Positions 1-7,202 of a stretch of DNA of 60,426 nucleotides are shown here, in pieces (the first letter of the stretch is position 1; each line of letters starts with the position of its first letter). The DNA is taken from NCBI GenBank assembly GCA_964411425.1, contig CAYPKW010000009.1:1-60426 (forward strand), written 5' to 3'. The DNA comes from CAYPKW01 sp964411425 (GTDB taxonomy: Bacteria > Pseudomonadota > Alphaproteobacteria > Dongiales > Dongiaceae). The notes beneath the pieces were generated by a model that worked only from the letters and a program-made list of their open reading frames with translations, made no database searches and had not been told where the DNA came from. The position numbers were made by a program, and so were the translations under genes.

Positions 1-83
1 TGGACCCCGGATCTCGCTTCGCTCGTCCGGGGTGACGATGGAAAATGGCTCGGGACTCATCTGTTAGCGTCGATCCACTAGGT
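1..83 (-). repeat. Dispersed palindromic repeat, partial at window edge
   Basis: Bases 2-37 form an inverted repeat (ACCCCGGATCTCGC... and its partner ...CGTCCGGGGT) of the kind scattered through intergenic regions of alphaproteobacteria. At 71-81 the sequence reads CGATCCACTAG, whose complement CTAGTGGATCG also sits beside the palindromic repeats at 14984-14998 and 20841-20856. The element probably continues left of the window. There is no coding potential. Confidence 0.5.
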
Positions 84-118
84 GGTCCGGTCGCGTCTCT
101 GTGATAAGCTCTCCCAGC

Positions 119-195
119 GTCCCCGTAGCTCAGCAGGATAGAGCGACAGATTCCTAATCTGTAGGTCGTGGGTTCGAATCCCGCCGGGGACGCCA
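119..195 (+). tRNA. tRNA-Arg (anticodon CCT)
   Basis: A full cloverleaf is readable. The acceptor strand GTCCCCG pairs with CGGGGAC near the 3' end, followed by discriminator G and an encoded CCA. The anticodon stem ACAGA/TCTGT closes a seven-base loop TTCCTAA with anticodon CCT, which reads AGG arginine codons. The T arm carries GGTTCGAATCC. tRNA genes of this kind are common integration sites, but no integrase and no repeated tRNA 3' end was seen downstream. Confidence 0.95.
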
Positions 196-343
196 GCATG
201 GTCGGCGTTGCAGCTCTCGAGCGCCGCGCCGAAGACCATGGCCGGGCCCTGCGACAATTTGGCTCATTGTTTCGACGAACGCCGCCGCCAAGGTGTCGTA
301 CGAGTATACGACCATGAGCATCCTATCAGGGAGGGCAGCCATC

Positions 344-883
344 ATGGTTGAGAGCGGCACGCCCGTCGGTTCTCGCGCGCGCCAGCCCGGCATGACCGAC
401 ATCCGGGCTTGCAACCCCCCGGGCGCCTGCATCGACTGCCTGCGTGCCTCCGCACTGGGCGCGGAACTGAGCGACGCACAGGTGGCGAGGCTGCGCGATT
501 TGGTGGAAGTCCACGCACTGCGGGCCGGCGAGGTTCTGATCGCGGAAGGGGAATCCGACGACCGTCTTTACGCTTTGGCGCGTGGTGAGTTGGACATCCG
601 CAGGAACGACGATGGCGGCGGAGTGATCTCGCTGCAGCGTCTCGCGCCGGGCGCGCTGACCGGCGAGCTGGCCTTCATCGAAGGCCTGAAACGCACCGCG
701 ACGGTCTGCGCGACCATCGACTCCTGCGTCATTTCCCTTCGCCGCGACCGGCTGGAGTCGCTGTTGGACGTCGACCCGTCGCTCGTCTACAAAGTCATGC
801 GGGCGCTCATACGCTCGGCGCACCGAACCGTCGGGACGCTGGATACGGCGTACACGGACTTCGTTCGCTACGTCTCGCGCTGA
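344..883 (+). CDS. Cyclic nucleotide-binding domain protein
   Basis: A 179-residue protein made almost entirely of one Crp-type cNMP-binding beta-roll, roughly residues 35-150. It contains GEVLIAEGESDDRLYALARG and a phosphate-binding-cassette-like GELAFIEGLKRTATV. No C-terminal helix-turn-helix follows, so it is unlikely to bind DNA directly and may act as a small sensor or regulatory subunit. The frame is open from 293, but the ATG at 344 has a clear ribosome-binding site (AGGGAGG at 328-334). An N-terminal Cys pair (ACNPPGACIDC) recalls Fnr/Crp-like proteins. The neighbours do not reveal a partner. The ligand (cAMP, cGMP or other) cannot be read from sequence alone. Confidence 0.75.
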   Translation: MVESGTPVGSRARQPGMTDIRACNPPGACIDCLRASALGAELSDAQVARLRDLVEVHALRAGEVLIAEGESDDRLYALARGELDIRRNDDGGGVISLQRLAPGALTGELAFIEGLKRTATVCATIDSCVISLRRDRLESLLDVDPSLVYKVMRALIRSAHRTVGTLDTAYTDFVRYVSR

Positions 884-1485
884 CCGCGCGGCCGGATCCC
901 GCCACGCCATCGGGCGGCCCGTCGCGGCGGGCCGGGGGGCGATGTTTCGACTCCTCTGCGTCTTCGCTGGGTTCGAGCGATGCCATGATCGGGGTTGGGC
1001 CGGGTCGTCGCGGGCACGAGCGCGACGCTGCGCCGTACGGCGCGCCCCCAGCTCTTCGGCCGCCTCGATCCAGGATCGGATGGCGCCCCGGACATGCTCG
1101 ACCGCCTCGGCCGGCGTGCAGCCGTCCGACATGCAGCCGGGCAGGTCCGGCGCCTCGGCCAGCCAGCCCGCGCCCAGGGCCGCGCGACAACTTGCGCAAC
1201 CGCGCCGGATAGCCCGCGGTGTCGATCTTCCTGCTCATTTAGGTTCCTCATGACCGCCTCGACCATCGCCACCAGCCGGCGGATGTAGACGGGCTTGATC
1301 GGCCGCGCCGCCGGGATGGTCAGGATTGCCGCCAGCGTCGCGTGGCTGACCTTGTAGTGGTCGCCGCGCCTCGGCGCCATGCAGCCAAGGCCATGACGCC
1401 GGCAGAGCCTTGCCACGTCGCCGATTCGCCAATCGCCGGCCGGATTGACGCGCATCGCGGCCAGCACCTTATCGGCGCGCGGCAT
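868..1485 (-). CDS. hicA: HicA-type mRNA interferase toxin, copy 1
   Basis: HicA toxins are small double-stranded-RNA-binding-fold ribonucleases that cleave mRNA and are neutralised by HicB. Residues 1-80 match the family: MPRADKVLAAMRVNPAGDW, then GDHYKVSHATL carrying the catalytic-type histidine, then IPAARPIKPVYIRRLVAMVE. The start is the ATG at 1485, matching copy 2; the frame is open further upstream to 1554. No stop codon follows the domain. The frame continues into the overlapping hicB region and ends only at 868, giving a tail with no recognisable homology. Copy 2 has the same run-on. Whether the toxin is active is unknown. Confidence 0.6.
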   Translation of the reverse strand: MPRADKVLAAMRVNPAGDWRIGDVARLCRRHGLGCMAPRRGDHYKVSHATLAAILTIPAARPIKPVYIRRLVAMVEAVMRNLNEQEDRHRGLSGAVAQVVARPWARAGWPRRRTCPAACRTAARRPRRSSMSGAPSDPGSRRPKSWGRAVRRSVALVPATTRPNPDHGIARTQRRRRGVETSPPGPPRRAARWRGGIRPRGQRET

Positions 1486-1525
1486 GTCGCATGATACCGC
1501 TGGCGGTACCTGCCGGGCAAGGACG
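1035..1525 (-). repeat. Direct repeat copy 1 (duplicated hicAB locus)
   Basis: This stretch is nearly identical, base for base, to 4552-5039 in the same orientation. It covers all of hicA and the first half of hicB. Similarity stops abruptly near 1035 (inside hicB) and near 1525 (just after GCAAGGACGG). The two copies flank the genes at 1597-2421 and 2530-4200. Copy 1 is the decayed one, with a one-base insertion in hicB and loss of the hicB 3' half. Confidence 0.85.
1053..1238 (-). pseudogene. hicB: hicB antitoxin remnant, frameshifted and truncated
   Basis: The frame starts MSRKIDTAGYPARLRKLSR like the intact hicB at 4380-4751. An extra base near 1172-1184 (CGGCCCTGGG against CGCCGAGGG in the other copy) then throws it out of frame. 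The remainder (MSDGCTPAEAVEHVRGAIRS...) is readable only in a different frame. Homology ends after the segment equivalent to EAAEELG, so the ribbon-helix-helix DNA-binding half is missing. The adjoining hicA at this locus therefore has no functional cognate antitoxin here, although the intact copy 3.5 kb away could supply one. Confidence 0.8.
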
Positions 1526-1596
1526 GTCTGATCGTCGCTCAAGGTCGCCTCCATTCAGGTGCCGCCGAATCGTGGCGGCTGAAGGCGCACAATGCG

Positions 1597-2421
1597 TCAG
1601 CGGCGCGCTCTTGCCTTCAACGCAACCTGGGTCATTTTGTGTCGAGTTCTGTCGAGGCGCTTGCTGTAGAAGCGAGCCGCATCCCGGACGGCGCGCTCGA
1701 CCGCAATCTTCTCCGGTGGCCGCGCCGTCGCAATCCCGTACGCTAAGCGTGTCAGGTTGCAGAGGGCGCCGGTAGCGGACCCTGAAGGTCGAGCCCCTGG
1801 CCGGAACATGACGAGCATGAGACAGCACTGACCGGCGAAGTAGCGAGCAAGCGCCCCTCTCCTGATAGGACCGCCCTTGCGCCGATAGCGCTCCAGGAAT
1901 TCGTGGGTTCGGGCCACAAGCGTCGCGAGGGATTCCGCGGTCCTTCTCCACTCATCGCGGAGCGCCTCGGTGTCGGCGGTAACCGCGTCCAATTTTTCGG
2001 AGGGTGCAAACGGAGGTAGCGGCCACAGAGACGACGGCAGGCGTTCGATTTCCCGCGTCAGGGTTTCAGCCCGTTGCAGCACGCCGAGTGTGGCGCTTCT
2101 ACCTTCGCCCGGCGTTTGGAGTGGGCTTGTCAGCTTGTCTACCAGGATCGACCCACTAAAGATGCTGTATAGCCATGCCCGCACCATCGCTTGCATGTCG
2201 GTCGTGCCTGCGTCGAGCAGGCCGTACAGATCGCGCAGCGTGTCATCGCGGTTTAGACCAGCCGCCGCGATCATGGCGAAAAGGAGTTCGTCGACCTCGG
2301 GGTCCGGGCTGCCAAGCTCTGCAAGAATTCGCTCCCGTCGAGCATCCCTAGCGGCAAAATCGGGAGCGGCGCGGCGTGCGCCACGCTTGCGGGCAGGCTT
2401 CGACACATTGAGCCTCCGCAT
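1597..2421 (-). CDS. Hypothetical protein inside the hicAB-flanked cassette
   Basis: A 274-residue protein that I do not recognise. It has a very basic N-terminus (about ten Arg/Lys in the first 30 residues), a mostly helical middle and a basic C-terminal tail (KRLDRTRHK...KARARR). No transmembrane segment or catalytic motif stands out. The start is the ATG at 2421, with a weak ribosome-binding site. It lies 108 bases downstream of the 2530-4200 gene on the same strand, so the two may be co-transcribed. Both sit between the two hicAB copies. Base composition looks less GC-rich than the surrounding core genes, which suggests transfer. Confidence 0.65.
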   Translation of the reverse strand: MRRLNVSKPARKRGARRAAPDFAARDARRERILAELGSPDPEVDELLFAMIAAAGLNRDDTLRDLYGLLDAGTTDMQAMVRAWLYSIFSGSILVDKLTSPLQTPGEGRSATLGVLQRAETLTREIERLPSSLWPLPPFAPSEKLDAVTADTEALRDEWRRTAESLATLVARTHEFLERYRRKGGPIRRGALARYFAGQCCLMLVMFRPGARPSGSATGALCNLTRLAYGIATARPPEKIAVERAVRDAARFYSKRLDRTRHKMTQVALKARARR

Positions 2422-2529
2422 GGCAAGTCCGCATGGGAAGGGTCGGCGCGGCCGCCCGGTGCGGTGCCGGGGGTTCGGGCCGTCGCCCTAGCCGCGCCGC
2501 TCAGAACAATGGGTTCGGTTGTGTTGCCG

Positions 2530-4200
2530 TCACCACAGCTTCCACAGGACGCCGATCAAAAACGCGACGATGACATAGAGCAACACCCGCTGCTGACGCT
2601 GAGCGGCTTGAAGTTCGCTAACCTCGGTTCGGAGGAGAGTGACAGCTTGGAGAGCCTTGGTCTGTGACGCCGTGATATGCGCAGCCAATTTCCCGACGGC
2701 CTCGGCTACACGTACTCCGTGGCCTTTGGTTGGTGGAGGCAGCGCCGACAGCATTTTCGACAACCGCGACGCAAACCGTTTAACTAGTTGCTCAGCTTGC
2801 CGCAGACGATACTCGTCTGGGGCTGGTTCCTCAACTACGTCGTCTTCGGGGAGTTCATCTATTCGGGGTAACCATTGCTCTAGTGGTTTGGGCTTCCTAC
2901 CTTCCTTCTCCCATGCTTCCGAGAACGCCATGAACGTCGCCCAAGTGTCGCCGTCCACGACTTTGTCCGCCAAAAATGCAAGTTCGCCGTCCGGAGGATA
3001 TCCCGTCTTGACCTTCTTCCAAGGGACCGCGGTTCGGGCAAGGCGATAGAGGCGCAACTCGCGAATATCCGCGGGCTCCGAGACTCGATCCCGCTTCCGT
3101 TCCATTAGCTGGGCAAGCCCGCGTTCTAGGGCGTCGCGAGCGGACCACTCGTACACCCCTGAGAGGTCACGATCGCGGGTGCGAGACAACACATCATGGA
3201 TTGCGTCAAAGAATACAAGCCGCAGGTCCGCCGCATCCGTCAAATTATTGAGGCAGCGAACCTTGTCTTTTTCAGGCTTGGCGAGAATGCTCGCAAACTC
3301 GCCATATTCGAGGTCGAAGTGGTGGGAAATAGCTGCCCAGCGAACATGATCGCGGGCCTCATTGGTTTCCCAAAACAACTGCTTCCGCAGCTTGTCCAGC
3401 TCGATATCGCGGCGAGAAAGCAGCGTCACCAATTGACGGTCGGTCATGCTCTTGAGCACGGCTTCCGAAATGCCGGAGCTCAGACCACCTGCATACGGCA
3501 GATGTTCGATAAGCACGTGCGAAATTCCCTCGGGCAATACAGGCACCAATTCCCAAAGGGCCTGAAGGTCCTTTCCCTTCGAATACTCTCCCCAGCCGTC
3601 TATCGAAAGGCCTTCGTTGTAGTACGCTCGGAATGCCGGATCGCTCACATAATCGGATAGGATTTCAAACAACTCGATTTCGGAGACGGTTCCATCTTTG
3701 AGTTGATGATCAACGGCATGTGAGACCAGCGCAGCGATCTTTTCTCCACTGTGAGACCAGTTGTTGCGCACCTTGGCTAATCGCGCGTCATGGGGCAGTC
3801 TGAAGAACGCGTCGGCGTCCTTTAGGGTGGAGTCGAGGATAGCACTTAGGAAGTCATCCGTTTCCAGCAGGCAATAGCGCACTAGGGGGTCTGGATCGGA
3901 CTCAATGCGGGCTTTGATGGCCTGTCGCTCTGCGTCGTCGTCCTTGCTGAAATGCAGTGATCGTGCTGCCAGGTAGCGAACATACGCGTTGGGGCTTTCG
4001 AGCGCTTTCACAAGGATTTTGTCGCGGAGGTATTTGGGGAACTCAGGCTCAGGAACCTTCTGGAGGATTAGAATTTGCGTTTCAACATGCAGCCCGTCCC
4101 ACGCGGCAACGAGCTTGACCGTGCCGCTTGGCGTTGGGTGCAGCAGCGCTGCGACATGCGGCGGAAGTGCCGTTATCTTGTCCTCGCCTGCTGGCGGCAT
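2530..4200 (-). CDS. HEAT-repeat-like protein with C-terminal membrane anchor
   Basis: A 556-residue protein without a recognised family. The N-terminal third has helical-repeat character (ALESPNAYVRYLAARSL, then ESDPDPLVRYCLLE), like HEAT repeats. Around residues 440-490 is an acidic stretch (LPEDDVVEEPAPDE), followed by a helical, probably coiled-coil segment. The last 20 residues form one hydrophobic helix (LLYVIVAFLIGVLWKLW), so it is probably tail-anchored with its body in the cytoplasm. The frame is open to 4272, but the ATG at 4200 has GGGGG eight bases upstream. Codon use is visibly more AT-tolerant than in core genes here. The location between hicAB copies suggests an accessory, possibly defence-related, role, but nothing in the sequence proves it. 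Confidence 0.65.
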   Translation of the reverse strand: MPPAGEDKITALPPHVAALLHPTPSGTVKLVAAWDGLHVETQILILQKVPEPEFPKYLRDKILVKALESPNAYVRYLAARSLHFSKDDDAERQAIKARIESDPDPLVRYCLLETDDFLSAILDSTLKDADAFFRLPHDARLAKVRNNWSHSGEKIAALVSHAVDHQLKDGTVSEIELFEILSDYVSDPAFRAYYNEGLSIDGWGEYSKGKDLQALWELVPVLPEGISHVLIEHLPYAGGLSSGISEAVLKSMTDRQLVTLLSRRDIELDKLRKQLFWETNEARDHVRWAAISHHFDLEYGEFASILAKPEKDKVRCLNNLTDAADLRLVFFDAIHDVLSRTRDRDLSGVYEWSARDALERGLAQLMERKRDRVSEPADIRELRLYRLARTAVPWKKVKTGYPPDGELAFLADKVVDGDTWATFMAFSEAWEKEGRKPKPLEQWLPRIDELPEDDVVEEPAPDEYRLRQAEQLVKRFASRLSKMLSALPPPTKGHGVRVAEAVGKLAAHITASQTKALQAVTLLRTEVSELQAAQRQQRVLLYVIVAFLIGVLWKLW

Positions 4201-4290
4201 CCGAACAACCCCCGAGTCATTAACTTCCGAACGAATTGCGAGGACGCTGCCGGAAAGAACAGCAGCAGCCAAACCGGGCCGATGGCTATG

Positions 4291-4998
4291 CTATCGCCGC
4301 TGCCGTCCTCGGGCCAGTGTCACGACCTCGCCGCTCCCGCCCGCCATCGCGGTCGTTTCCGCCTTCGCCTCGCGTCGCGCTATTCCGCCGCCTCGCTCCG
4401 GCGCCCCAGCGCCTCGGCCAGGATCGTCGTGGTGAGCGCGTTTAGGCTCACCCCTTCGGCCTTGGCGCGCTCGGCCAGGCGGCGGTGCAGCGACCGCGCC
4501 ATGCGGATGCGCCACTGGCCGCTGTAGCTGTCGTCTTCCGTCGGCGGCGGCACGGCGCGCCCCAACTCCTCGGCCGCCTCGATCCAGGACCGGATGGCGC
4601 CCTGGACATGCTCGACCGCCTCGGCCGGCGTGCTGCCGTCCGACATGCAGCCGGGCAGGTCGGGTACCTCGGCCAGCCAGCCCGCGCCCTCGGCGCGCGA
4701 CAGCTTGCGCAACCGCACCGGATAGCGCGCGGTGTCGATCTTCCTGCTCATTTCGGTTCCTCATGACCGCCTCGACCATCGCCACCAACCGGCGGATGTA
4801 GACGGGCTTGATCGGCCGCGCCGCCGGGATGGTCAGGATTTCCGCCAGCGCCGCGTGGCTGACCTTGTAGTGGTCGCCGCGCCTCGGCGCCATGCAGCTA
4901 AGGCCATGACGCCGGCAGAGCCTTTCCACGTCGCCGATTCGCCAATCGCCGGCCGGATTGACGCGCATCGCGGCCAGCAGCTTGTCGGCGCGCGGCAT
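4291..4998 (-). CDS. hicA: HicA-type mRNA interferase toxin, copy 2
   Basis: Same HicA domain as at 868-1485, in residues 1-80: MPRADKLLAAMRVNPAGDW, GDHYKVSHAALAE with the catalytic-type histidine, and PAARPIKPVYIRRLVAMVE. It lies directly upstream of an intact hicB, the usual toxin-first order. Unusually, the frame has no stop after the domain. It runs through the entire hicB gene in another frame and stops at 4291, giving a 235-residue product with a low-complexity Arg/Gly-rich tail. The functional toxin may be shorter in practice, for example by processing. The start is the ATG at 4998 with only a weak ribosome-binding site. Confidence 0.65.
   Translation of the reverse strand: MPRADKLLAAMRVNPAGDWRIGDVERLCRRHGLSCMAPRRGDHYKVSHAALAEILTIPAARPIKPVYIRRLVAMVEAVMRNRNEQEDRHRALSGAVAQAVARRGRGLAGRGTRPARLHVGRQHAGRGGRACPGRHPVLDRGGRGVGARRAAADGRRQLQRPVAHPHGAVAAPPPGRARQGRRGEPKRAHHDDPGRGAGAPERGGGIARREAKAETTAMAGGSGEVVTLARGRQRR
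4380..4751 (-). CDS. hicB: HicB antitoxin (intact)
   Basis: A 123-residue antitoxin with both expected parts. Residues 15-70 form the degenerate RNase-H-like toxin-binding fold (GWLAEVPDLPGCMSDGSTPAEAVE). Residues 78-115 form a ribbon-helix-helix DNA-binding domain (WRIRMARSLHRRLAERAKAE, then SLNALTTTILAEAL). The start ATG at 4751 lies inside the run-on hicA frame, so translation of the two is probably coupled. By family precedent it neutralises HicA and represses its own operon. It probably also covers the orphaned HicA encoded at 868-1485. Confidence 0.85.
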   Translation of the reverse strand: MSRKIDTARYPVRLRKLSRAEGAGWLAEVPDLPGCMSDGSTPAEAVEHVQGAIRSWIEAAEELGRAVPPPTEDDSYSGQWRIRMARSLHRRLAERAKAEGVSLNALTTTILAEALGRRSEAAE

Positions 4999-5039
4999 GT
5001 CGCATGATACCGCTGGCGGTACCTGTCGGGCAAGGACGG
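4552..5039 (-). repeat. Direct repeat copy 2 (duplicated hicAB locus)
   Basis: Partner of the repeat at 1035-1525, in the same orientation and highly similar throughout, including the intergenic start AGGAACC and the upstream CAGCGGTATCATGCGAC. Similarity ends in the same GCAAGGACGG on the outer side. The arrangement is consistent with duplication followed by insertion, or with recombination of two hicAB-bearing segments around a cargo of two genes. Confidence 0.85.
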
Positions 5040-5112
5040 ATCGCGCCAGCGGATCAGCCCCGGCGCTTTGCCATCGTCACGACCTGGCTGCCCCCGCCGT
5101 CCGGGATTTTCC

Positions 5113-6192
5113 CTACGTCCCGAACATGTGGACGCCGAGGACGAAGCGCCGCCCGCGGGTCACCGGCAGCACCTCGTGCAGCAGCGATGCCGACCAGATG
5201 ACGGCGGTGCCGGCCTCGACGGCGTAGAGCTGGTCGCCGTACTCGCGGAAACGCAGCTCGCCGCCCTCGTAGGCGCCGGCGTTGAGGTTGACGGTCATGG
5301 TGAAGCGGCGGTGCGCCGTCTGCGCGGTCGGGTTGTCGCGGTGCGCCAGCAGCACGGCGCCGGCGTCGGCCTCGTAGCCGGCGATGCGGTAATGCTCGCG
5401 CCGCGAAATCGTGGTCCGGAAGGCGTTGTCGAGCTCCGGGCGGATGCGCCGCTGCAGCCGCGCGTCGAGGAACTGGTTGAGGGCGGCGTCCTGCACCACA
5501 TACTCGGTGACGCGGCCGTAGACGCCCTCGTGGCGCACCTTGAAGTCGCCCTTCTCCTCGGCATGGCCCGCCGAGGTGAAGCCGTCCGACGGCCACTCGC
5601 CGACCGGCCGGTGCCAGGTCTCGACCAGGTAATCGCAGTCGGCGCGGGAGAGCATCCGCGGCAGCACCAGCACCGGGGGATGCGCGGCGAGGCGCACCGG
5701 CGGCGTCGGCGCGAATGTCCGTTCGAGGTAGTCGAGCGCGTCGGCGCCGAGCTCGGCCGCGGCGCCGTCGAGGATGCGGGCGACGCGGTGCGCCGGGTCG
5801 AGGACGAATACCACCGGCCGCGTCGCGGTGAGGCCGGCGAGGCCGTAGGCCCGGAATGCGCCGCCCTCGGCGTCGGCCAGGATCTGGAACGGCAGGCCGG
5901 CGCCAACGTGCACCGCGCGATTGGCCTCGACCCCGGTCCGGGCGACGGCGAAGACCGTCGCCTCGAGCGCCCGGAAGCGGTCGTGGAGGTCGCGGAAGCG
6001 GCCGAGGACGGCCTGCGCCGCCGGCGCGTCGATCGCCGGGCAGAAGACGAGCACGACGGGCTTGCCGGTGACGAGATCGGCATGCGGGAACGCCGGCGCG
6101 CCGGTGTGATCGAGGGCGTTGATCCGCGGCGCCCGGTCACCTTCGTCGACCGGCCGGAGATTCCCCGGACTGGGCACAATGTCGTCGGCCAT
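5113..6192 (-). CDS. Peroxiredoxin-like domain fused to 2-oxoglutarate/Fe(II) dioxygenase
   Basis: A 359-residue fusion. Residues 15-160 resemble an AhpC/TSA thioredoxin-fold domain (GKPVVLVFCPAIDAPAAQA, single Cys; AVARTGVEANRAVH; PFQILADAEGGAFRAYG). Residues 175-359 are a prolyl-4-hydroxylase-type dioxygenase. There HRD supplies the first iron His and Asp, LLHEV near the C-terminus supplies the distal His, and GRRFVLGVH supplies the 2-oxoglutarate Arg. The oxygenase ligands look complete. The peroxiredoxin part lacks a clear resolving Cys and may be a binding domain. The substrate is unknown. It is transcribed away from the ACT-domain gene 33 bases upstream and may share its transcript. Confidence 0.75.
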   Translation of the reverse strand: MADDIVPSPGNLRPVDEGDRAPRINALDHTGAPAFPHADLVTGKPVVLVFCPAIDAPAAQAVLGRFRDLHDRFRALEATVFAVARTGVEANRAVHVGAGLPFQILADAEGGAFRAYGLAGLTATRPVVFVLDPAHRVARILDGAAAELGADALDYLERTFAPTPPVRLAAHPPVLVLPRMLSRADCDYLVETWHRPVGEWPSDGFTSAGHAEEKGDFKVRHEGVYGRVTEYVVQDAALNQFLDARLQRRIRPELDNAFRTTISRREHYRIAGYEADAGAVLLAHRDNPTAQTAHRRFTMTVNLNAGAYEGGELRFREYGDQLYAVEAGTAVIWSASLLHEVLPVTRGRRFVLGVHMFGT

Positions 6193-6225
6193 CCTCCGCC
6201 CCTGCCGGGACGAGGGGCGGCCCGC

Positions 6226-6582
6226 TCAGCCTTCGGCCGTCCAGACCACGGTGGCCCGCTTCGCGTTCTTCGAGGCGGTGGCGCAGACCGACCGCAAATT
6301 GATGTTCTTCTTGGCGAGCCTGTCCAGGTAGCCGACGAGCGTGCCCGGCTTGTTGGCGAGCTCGACCACCTCCGCCGCCGATTCCGAGTACGCGACGCCA
6401 GCGCCGGCCAACGCCTTCCTCGCCTTTTTGGAGTTGTCGGTGACGATCTGGACGGTGCCGGAGGGATTCCACGCCAGGATCGAAAGGACGTTCACCTTGG
6501 CGCCGGCGAGCGCCCCGATGACGCCCGCCGCGGTGCCGGGACGGTCCGCGACCGCGATGACGAACAGCTTTGCCTTGGCCAT
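6226..6582 (-). CDS. Tandem ACT-domain protein
   Basis: A 118-residue protein consisting of two ACT-like modules. The first (residues 1-60) begins AKAKLFVIAVADRPGTAAGV. The second (residues 62-115) has VELANKPGTLVGYLDRLAKK. ACT pairs bind small ligands, usually amino acids, and regulate metabolism. With no catalytic domain attached, this is a stand-alone regulator or binding protein. The frame is open to 6657, but the ATG at 6582 follows GGAGG at ideal spacing. It is 33 bases upstream of the oxygenase fusion on the same strand. Confidence 0.75.
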   Translation of the reverse strand: MAKAKLFVIAVADRPGTAAGVIGALAGAKVNVLSILAWNPSGTVQIVTDNSKKARKALAGAGVAYSESAAEVVELANKPGTLVGYLDRLAKKNINLRSVCATASKNAKRATVVWTAEG

Positions 6583-6716
6583 GCTTGCCTCCATCTTCCT
6601 AAACGCCGAATTTCCCGTTTGGGCGGCGGGTCGGATGCCGCGCCGCCGCCTCCCCATCGGAGCCTATAGCATAGTCCCGCGTCTCGCGATCGCAAGCCGC
6701 CGACGCGAGATGCCCG

Positions 6717-7199
6717 TCACCGCGGTGCGATGACGCTCATGTAGGGCGCCGTCGGCTTCTCGTCCGCCCCGAACGGCCCGATGCGCTGCCACGACACCGG
6801 CGGCAGGCTGCGCAAGAAAGCGACGAGCGCGCTCGCGTCTTCGTCGGTGATCGCGGCGTAAGAGCGCCACGGCATGATGCCCGCAAGCTCGCGCCCGTCC
6901 GGGCGCACGCCGGTGCGCAACGCCGTCACGATCTCCTCGTCGGTCCACTTGCCGAGCCCGGTTTCCGGGTCGGGCGTCAGGTTGGAGGGATAGAAGTAGC
7001 CGAGACCGGGGATCTCGAATCCGATGTCGGCGCCGCCGACGTACCGGTTCATGTCGGGCTTACCGACAAGAGAGCCCGGCGTGTGGCATCCCCCGCAATC
7101 CATGATCTGGGTGAGATAACGGCCGCGCTCGACCTCGCCCCCCGTGGCGGCGGGTGCCAGCGCCAGGCATAGGGCGATCGCGGCGGTCGGTGCCCGCAT
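6717..7199 (-). CDS. Secreted class I cytochrome c
   Basis: A 160-residue protein with an N-terminal signal peptide (APTAAIALCLALAPAATGG) and one haem-attachment motif, CGGCH, near residue 35. A methionine suitable as distal ligand sits in GIMPWRSY. It is a monohaem periplasmic electron carrier, similar to the cytochrome subunits that accompany periplasmic dehydrogenases. It starts 4 bases after the sulfotransferase gene ends, so the two are co-transcribed, although no functional link is obvious. No dedicated dehydrogenase partner is nearby. Confidence 0.85.
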   Translation of the reverse strand: MRAPTAAIALCLALAPAATGGEVERGRYLTQIMDCGGCHTPGSLVGKPDMNRYVGGADIGFEIPGLGYFYPSNLTPDPETGLGKWTDEEIVTALRTGVRPDGRELAGIMPWRSYAAITDEDASALVAFLRSLPPVSWQRIGPFGADEKPTAPYMSVIAPR

Positions 7200-7202
7200 G
7201 GT

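Noticed and set aside
119..195. tRNA-Arg as attachment site of an integrated island
   Set aside because: No integrase and no second copy of the tRNA 3' end was seen between here and the end of the accessory patch near 5 kb.
868..1034. Genuine C-terminal domain of HicA copy 1
   Set aside because: The tail differs from that of copy 2 beyond the repeat edge and has no structure pattern, so it is read-through sequence rather than a domain.
807..1238. Intact second hicB gene
   Set aside because: A one-base insertion relative to the copy at 4380-4751 breaks the frame, and the DNA-binding half has no counterpart.
5068..6669. 533-codon open frame on the plus strand
   Set aside because: It lies antisense to the oxygenase fusion and ACT genes, has Arg/Ala/Gly-rich low-complexity translation, and results from high third-position GC. 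No domain pattern.
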